This document shows, piece by piece, positions 59,660-64,000 of a stretch of DNA of 64,000 nt. The DNA comes from Streptomyces sp. Ag109_O5-1. GTDB taxonomy: Bacteria > Actinomycetota > Actinomycetes > Streptomycetales > Streptomycetaceae. Both the position numbers and the translations under genes were made by a program. The first letter of the stretch is position 1; the number at the start of each line of letters is the position of its first letter. Below the pieces are notes generated by a model. The model saw only the letters and a list, made by a program, of their open reading frames with translations, searched no databases and had not been told where the DNA came from. The stretch is from contig NZ_RKQF01000001.1 in assembly GCF_003814875.1 (NCBI RefSeq), positions 434,001-498,000 on the forward strand. Direction: 5' to 3'.

Positions 59660-60640
59660 TCACTGTGCCGTCATAGGCTCCGGTGCGTTGTGGGCGTGGC
59701 GGTAGGCCAGTGGTGACAGGCCCAGGTGCGTGTGGAAGTGCTTGCGCAGGGCGACGGGGTCGCCGAAGCCGCAGACGGTGGCGATCCGTGCGACGGTCAG
59801 GTCGGTGGATTCCAGCAGCAGGCGCGCGTGCGCCAGCCGCCGTTGTGCCAGCCACTTCAGTGGGCTGCTGCCCACCTCGCTGCGGAAGCGCCGGGTGAAG
59901 GTGCGGACGCTCATGTGCGCGTGGCGGGCCATGTCCTCCAGTGTGATCGGCTCGGCCAGCCGGTCCAGCGCCCACTGGCGGGTCGCCGAGGTGGAGCGGT
60001 CGGTGTCCTGCGGTACCGGGTGCTCGATGAACTGCGCCTGGCCGCCCTCGCGCCATGGCGCCACCACGCAGCGCCGCGCGGCGGCCGAGGCCACCGCCGC
60101 TCCGTGGTCCAGACGGACCAGGTGCAGGCACAGGTCGATGCCGGCGGCTCCGCCGGCGGACGTAAGGATGCGTCCGTTGTCGACGAACAGCACGTCCGGA
60201 TCGACCTCGATGTCGGGGAACAGCCGCGCCAGTTCGTCGCACAGCGTCCAGTGTGTGGTGGCCCGGCCGCCGTCCAGCAGACCGGCCGCCGCGAGCAGGA
60301 AGGCCGAGGTGCACAGGCTGACGATGCGGGTTTGCGGCCCGATCCGGTCCAGTGCCGCGGCGAGTTCCCCGGGAAGCGCGCCGGTCGCGAGCAGGTCCTC
60401 GCCGGGCTCCTGAGTGGCGAGGACGACGGTGTCCGCGCTCTCCAGCACCGACTCGTCGTGGTCGACGACGATCCGGTAGTCCTCGTGCGTGCGCACCGGC
60501 CGGCCGCCGAGGGAGAAGGTGACGACGGAGTACAGAGGAGTCCCGTCCGGCTTACGGGCCTCGTTGAACACCCGGGCCGGGATGCCCAGATCCAGCGGCA
60601 GGACTCCGTCGAGGGCGAGAACAGCGACACGATGCGACAT
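59660..60640 (-). CDS. GlxA-type AraC family regulator with DJ-1-like domain
   Basis: The 326-residue protein has an N-terminal DJ-1/PfpI-like domain (MSHRVAVLALDGVLPLDL to IVSLCTSAFLLAAAGLLDG, where Cys stands at the nucleophile elbow) and a C-terminal AraC helix-turn-helix pair (MARHAHMSVRTFTRRF and VARIATVCGFGDPVALRKHF). This is the GlxA family. The start at 60640 is chosen because MSHRVAVLAL is the first strand of the DJ-1 fold. It is divergent from the quinone oxidoreductase gene and probably controls it. Confidence 0.9.
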   Translation of the reverse strand: MSHRVAVLALDGVLPLDLGIPARVFNEARKPDGTPLYSVVTFSLGGRPVRTHEDYRIVVDHDESVLESADTVVLATQEPGEDLLATGALPGELAAALDRIGPQTRIVSLCTSAFLLAAAGLLDGGRATTHWTLCDELARLFPDIEVDPDVLFVDNGRILTSAGGAAGIDLCLHLVRLDHGAAVASAAARRCVVAPWREGGQAQFIEHPVPQDTDRSTSATRQWALDRLAEPITLEDMARHAHMSVRTFTRRFRSEVGSSPLKWLAQRRLAHARLLLESTDLTVARIATVCGFGDPVALRKHFHTHLGLSPLAYRHAHNAPEPMTAQ

Positions 60641-60752
60641 GGCTGGAATGGTACGACAGGTGGCCCTCCGGCCACTCACCCGCCCTGGCGGGCACTCGCC
60701 ACTCTTTGTGTAGCGGGGACGCAATCCCCGCTGAAGGAAGAGCAAGACAGGC

Positions 60753-61733
60753 ATGAGCGAGGACACCATGAGCGAGAACACCATGCGGGCAGTCACCATC
60801 AGCGAGTTCGGCGGAGCGGAGGTGCTGACCGTCGAGGAGGTCACGCGCCCCGAGCCGCTGCCGACCGAGGTGCTGGTACGGGTGCACGCCGCCGGGATCA
60901 ACCCGGTGGACTGGAAGACCCGCGAGGGTCAGGGAATGGCGGGGCTGCAGACGCTCCCGCTGATCCTCGGCTGGGACGTCTCCGGCGTCGTCGAGGAGGT
61001 CGGCTTCGGCGTCACCACCCTGAAGGTCGGCGACGAGGTGTACGGCATGCCGTGGTTCCCGCGCGCCGCCGGCGGCTACGCAGAGTACGTGACCGCACCG
61101 GCCCGCCAGTGGGCCCGCAAGCCGGCCACCCTCGACCACGCGCACGCGGCCGCCGTGCCGCTGGCGGCGCTGACCGCCTGGCAGACCGTGGTCGACACCG
61201 CCCACGTCCAGGCCGGCCAGCGTGTCCTGATCACGGCCGCCGCCGGCGGAGTGGGCCACTTCGCGGTCCAGTTCGCCCGGCACCTGGGCGCCCACGTGAT
61301 CGCCACCGCCAGCGCCGCCCGCCACCCCTGGCTCAAGGAACTCGGCGCCGACGAGACCATCGACTACACCACCACCCGCTTCGAGGACGTCACCAAGGAC
61401 ATCGACGTCGTCATCGACCTGGTGGGCGACGCCCACGACAACACGAGCACCCGCTCGCTGAAGGTCCTGCGCCCGGGCGGCCTGCTGGTCGCCGTACCGG
61501 CCGGTGTCTCCCCGGACCTGGCCCAGGCCGCCGAGGCGGCCGGCGTGCGGGTCACTCCCTACCTGGTCGAGCCGGACGGTCCCGCGCTGACCACGATCGC
61601 AGGCCTGATCGACGCCGGTGAGGTCGCCGTCGAGGTAGAGGACGTCTTCCCGCTGGAGCAGGTCGGCACGGCCCAGGCCCACGTCCAGGCCGGCCGCACC
61701 CGCGGCAAGGTCGTCCTCACCGTGACCGACTGA
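60753..61733 (+). CDS. NADP-dependent quinone oxidoreductase (zinc-free MDR)
   Basis: The 326-residue protein has the QOR-type features: ISEFGGAEVLTVEE, GINPVDWKTREG, LGWDVSGVVEEVG and the cofactor motif ITAAAGGVGHFAVQFA. Three in-frame ATGs (60753, 60768, 60783) are possible; 60753 has the GGAAG box. It reduces quinones or enones with NADPH. It heads a three-gene operon divergent from the GlxA-type regulator. Confidence 0.88.
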   Translation: MSEDTMSENTMRAVTISEFGGAEVLTVEEVTRPEPLPTEVLVRVHAAGINPVDWKTREGQGMAGLQTLPLILGWDVSGVVEEVGFGVTTLKVGDEVYGMPWFPRAAGGYAEYVTAPARQWARKPATLDHAHAAAVPLAALTAWQTVVDTAHVQAGQRVLITAAAGGVGHFAVQFARHLGAHVIATASAARHPWLKELGADETIDYTTTRFEDVTKDIDVVIDLVGDAHDNTSTRSLKVLRPGGLLVAVPAGVSPDLAQAAEAAGVRVTPYLVEPDGPALTTIAGLIDAGEVAVEVEDVFPLEQVGTAQAHVQAGRTRGKVVLTVTD

Positions 61734-61763
61734 CCATCCCCGCACACAGTCAGGAGCAGCACC

Positions 61764-62084
61764 GTGTACTACGAGATCCGCCGCTACCAGGCGCAGCCCG
61801 GGCGCCGTGAGGAGTGGGTGCGCTACATGGAGGACGTGGTCATCCCGTTCCAGGCCTCGCTGGGCATGGACGTAACCGCCTCCTTCGTCGACGCCGAGGA
61901 CGACGACGGCTACGTATGGATTCGCCGATTCGAGGACGAGGCCCAGAGCGAGGCCCTGTACGCGGCCGTGTACGAGCACGACCGCTGGAAGAACGAGATC
62001 GGTCCGGTCGTCTACGACCTGCTGATCCCCGAGAAGTCCGTCGTCACCCGTGTGGTCCCCACCCCGGCCTCACCCCTGCGATGA
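61764..62084 (+). CDS. NIPSNAP family protein
   Basis: The 106-residue protein starts at GTG with AGGAG 7 bases upstream. It has the NIPSNAP pattern YEIRRYQAQPGRREEWVRYM at the N-terminus and VWIRRFEDEAQSEALYAAVY in the second strand-helix unit, a dimeric ferredoxin-like fold. Members are often found with oxidoreductases; the function is unknown. It lies 30 bases after the quinone oxidoreductase stop. Confidence 0.85.
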   Translation: MYYEIRRYQAQPGRREEWVRYMEDVVIPFQASLGMDVTASFVDAEDDDGYVWIRRFEDEAQSEALYAAVYEHDRWKNEIGPVVYDLLIPEKSVVTRVVPTPASPLR

Positions 62085-62132
62085 CCCGGCTCACAGCCGC
62101 TTCATCCGCCACCGCACAGCACCGCACAGCAC

Positions 62133-62182
<50 letters not shown>

Positions 62183-62193
62183 AAGGAACCATC

Positions 62194-62640
62194 ATGAGCA
62201 CCGAGACACTCCAGAAGTCGACCCCCGCCTCGTCCATCACCCAGGCCGCCGCCGGCGCACTCATCGCGGCGGTACACGCCGCGGCTGCCCGGATCGGCTT
62301 CACGGCGTCCATCGCCGTCACCGACCAGGGCGGACATCTGAAGGCATTCGACCGCGCCGACGACGCGCCCTTCCTCACCGCCGAGGTCGCCCTCGACAAG
62401 GCCTGGACCGCGGCCTCCTTCCGAATCCCCACCCACACGTGGAACGACTTGCTCGCCAACCCGCAGATCGCGCCGCTGGGCGGCCACCATCGTGTGATGG
62501 CCGTCGGCGGCGGCTACCCGATCATCGAGAACGGCCAGTACGTCGGAGGGCTGGGGATATCCGGTGGCACCTACGACCAGGACCAGCAGGCCGCCGAGGA
62601 GGCCCTCGCCGCCCTCGGGTTCGAGCTGCCCGGTCTCTGA
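62194..62640 (+). CDS. GlcG/HbpS-type haem-binding-like protein
   Basis: The 148-residue protein has the family signature IAVTDQGGHLKAFDRADDAPFLTAEVALDKAWTAASFRIPTHT, followed by GGYPIIENGQYVGGLGISGG. It resembles GlcG and Streptomyces HbpS-like proteins, which bind haem or cobalamin-like cofactors or act in redox sensing. No signal peptide is visible, unlike HbpS. It is the last gene of the operon and has a microsatellite just upstream. Confidence 0.85.
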   Translation: MSTETLQKSTPASSITQAAAGALIAAVHAAAARIGFTASIAVTDQGGHLKAFDRADDAPFLTAEVALDKAWTAASFRIPTHTWNDLLANPQIAPLGGHHRVMAVGGGYPIIENGQYVGGLGISGGTYDQDQQAAEEALAALGFELPGL

Positions 62641-62641
62641 C

Positions 62642-62668
62642 CAGCCACGGAGGGTCGGCCCGTGGCTG
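62642..62668 (+). terminator. Perfect 9-bp stem hairpin after the GlcG-type gene
   Basis: CAGCCACGG (62642-62650) and CCGTGGCTG (62660-62668) pair perfectly with a 9-base loop directly after the stop codon. No U-tract follows. Confidence 0.65.
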
Positions 62669-62826
62669 ACTGGCGCCAGGCCAAGCCACAGACCGACATG
62701 TGCGCCGTCACTGATGGCTGCAGCCATTGCCCTGATCAGCCGGCCCCGCGGCAGCCTGCGTCCTGACGTCGCGCGGCCGCCGGCCGCGGTGGCTCAGCGG
62801 GTGGAGAGGGACGCCGGGCGCCCCGC

Positions 62827-62880
62827 GTCCAGGCCGTCGCGAAGATCACCGACGACCAGGACGAGCTGCTGGCTCTTCGC
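62827..62880 (+). pseudogene. IS256-family transposase fragment
   Basis: The frame AVQAVAKITDDQDELLALR matches the C-terminal KITDDxDELLAFYDYPAEHW region of IS256-type transposases. Only about 18 codons remain, cut into the 39-bp repeat at 62879. Confidence 0.5.
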
Positions 62881-62917
62881 CTGGACCGCGGCCTCCTTCC
62901 GAATCCCCACCCACACG
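62879..62917. repeat. 39-bp direct repeat of the GlcG-type gene
   Basis: This segment is identical to 62401-62439 inside the GlcG/HbpS-type gene (coding AWTAASFRIPTHT). The copy lies in transposon debris about 480 bp downstream, fused to an IS256 fragment on its left and an IS1182 remnant on its right. Confidence 0.92.
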
Positions 62918-62944
62918 CGCCCGGGACGAGGGCGGCAGCCCCGG

Positions 62945-63762
62945 TCCGTCGTCCTCGGCAGGCGCCAGAGCAGGCGTCCTGCGGCGTCACGGTGATAGTT
63001 CTGCACCATGATCTGGCGCAGGGCCTGGACACGGGGGCCGAACGCCCGGCCTTCCCCGTTTCGGTGCAGGTGCTCTAGGAGCAGGACGGCGTCGTTGCCG
63101 GTGGCGAGGATCCTGGTCTTGGGCTTGGTGGGGTTCTTGCCCAGGCGAAGCGGCCGGCCGTAGCGGCGCCCCCAGTCCTCGTCGACCAGTCCGTCCGGCA
63201 GGTGGCCGGCGGTTCGGCGATCTCTGCCAACGCGGCGCGGACCGCCTCGGTGATCAGTTCCAGGGCGGGTCAGGCCGCGCACCGCGGCCAGCACGTGGGT
63301 GGAGTCGGTGCGCTGTGTGGTGCGTTCGCGCACCAGGCCGGCCTCCTTGAGGCGGGCCAGCGCGAGGTCGAGGAGGCGGTCGGCGCGGCCGCCCTCGGTG
63401 AGACGGTCACGGAAGTCGGCCAGCACGCTGTGGTGGAAGCCGGGGTCGTCCAGCTCCATGGCCATGGCGTACTTGAAGTCGATGCGGCAGCGGACCGCCT
63501 CGGCGGCCTGCCGGTCCGACAGGCCGACCAGGAACTGCAGCACACAGACGGTGGCCAGTTGGGCGGGCGAGAGGCCCAGGCGCCCGTCGCGCGGGTACCA
63601 GTCGGCGAAGTCCTCGTCGCGCCACAGCCCATCGAGGCGGTCGCGCACCCATATCGCCGCCGTTCCGTCCGGGTTGCTCGCCCGCGCGACCTGCGCAGTC
63701 AGAGGCGGGACCTGCTCACCGGAACGGGGGCGGAGGGACAACGGGCACCTCGACCGCTGCAT
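62945..63762 (-). pseudogene. IS1182-family transposase, frameshifted and truncated
   Basis: The N-terminal half has the IS1182 pattern (DEDFADWYPRDGRLGLSP, FLVGLSDRQAAEAVRCRIDF, then DSTHVLAAVRGLTR). A frameshift at about 63268 puts LELITEAVRAALAEI in another frame; the original frame resumes with RPLRLGKNPTKPKTRI and IMVQNYHRDAAGRLLWR. Similarity ends near 62945, and the final DDE residues are missing. Confidence 0.8.
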
Positions 63763-64000
63763 CGGTCAACGGAACTACCCGAGCATGCCCCTTCACCATG
63801 CTGCCGCACCGCGAAACTCCAAGATCCCCTACAGAGTCAAGCTAGGGCCGCGCCCGTCAGACGCCGCCCTCCTGGACCTCATGGCGGAGTGGATCACGAA
63901 ACCTTAAGGGACCCCACGGCATCTTCGCGACGCCCTCAGACGTACCGCCAGGTGGGTGGCGCGTCCGGAACAGCACCTCGTCAGGGTGCGGGACGCTCCG
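63763..64000. other. Right edge of the window, no recognised gene
   Basis: No gene is supported. A plus-strand frame ends at 63907 but has no recognisable family; the last 90 bases have no open frame of note. Confidence 0.35.

Overview
The window is about 64 kb of very GC-rich DNA from a Streptomyces or close relative. The evidence is the strong third-position GC bias, many GTG and a few TTG starts with GGAG-type ribosome binding sites, and the gene families present: MmyB-type regulators, SpoIIE-type phosphatases, universal stress proteins, an actinobacterial class I P450 with a 3Fe-4S ferredoxin, and IS1380, IS110, IS630 and IS1182 relatives. No rRNA, tRNA, CRISPR array or replication origin was seen. 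The mix of redox and stress genes with many broken genes and insertion sequences suggests an accessory chromosomal arm or a large plasmid; this is inference.

Layout. (1) 1-7.8 kb: intact genes: a secreted M1 peptidase (cut by the window edge), a DUF488 protein, an FAD dehydrogenase with its TetR regulator and a tandem-palindrome operator, an AlkB-like protein, a metallo-beta-lactamase-fold hydrolase, a DUF4032 protein and a universal stress protein. (2) 7.7-9.9 kb: wreckage: the 5' stub of a response-regulator gene, a frameshifted transposase, an IS630 fragment and a decayed nucleotidyltransferase gene. (3) 9.9-18.5 kb: a GAF/PAS/PP2C phosphatase, a diacylglycerol-kinase-like protein, a compact ferredoxin / ferredoxin reductase / P450 / alcohol dehydrogenase operon, and a coiled-coil protein. 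(4) 18.5-21.6 kb: an intact IS1380-type element beside two broken SDR genes. (5) 21.6-30.0 kb: two MmyB-type XRE regulators at the ends of a flavodoxin/NTF2/DJ-1/MoaF-like operon, with a divergent operon of alcohol dehydrogenase, DUF2255, a frameshifted Na+/H+ antiporter and a quinone oxidoreductase. (6) 30.1-33.3 kb: gene fragments plus an IS110-family element. (7) 33.3-48.5 kb: a redox/respiration block: alcohol dehydrogenase; TPR, DUF4331, Dyp peroxidase and a 207-residue protein; FUSC transporter; TetR; MFS exporter; an in-frame cytochrome bd subunit II / NADH dehydrogenase II fusion; and cydA. It is bounded by two copies of an about 836-bp direct repeat, each carrying the 207-residue gene with its promoter and terminator. 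(8) 48.9-58 kb: a very large secreted protein joining a beta-propeller-like region to a sedolisin (S53) protease, a TrmB/LuxR-type regulator, a TetR regulator, and a PAS/GAF/PP2C/HATPase phosphatase. (9) 58-64 kb: fragments of a diacylglycerol kinase paralogue and an IS110 transposase, then a GlxA-type regulator divergent from a quinone oxidoreductase / NIPSNAP / GlcG-HbpS-type operon, ending in transposon debris.

The main theme is redox and electrophile handling. There are four zinc-type or quinone-type MDR clusters, a flavodoxin-like quinone reductase, DJ-1, Dyp peroxidase, a cytochrome bd branch with a candidate Rex operator, and several local regulators. The most notable observations are the CydB-NDH-2 fusion, the duplicated 207-residue gene cassette whose promoters carry the same 17-bp operator pair as the TetR gene lying between the copies, the matched promoter element in front of both MmyB-type regulators, and the propeller-sedolisin protein. 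All family assignments come from reading the sequence; no database search was run.
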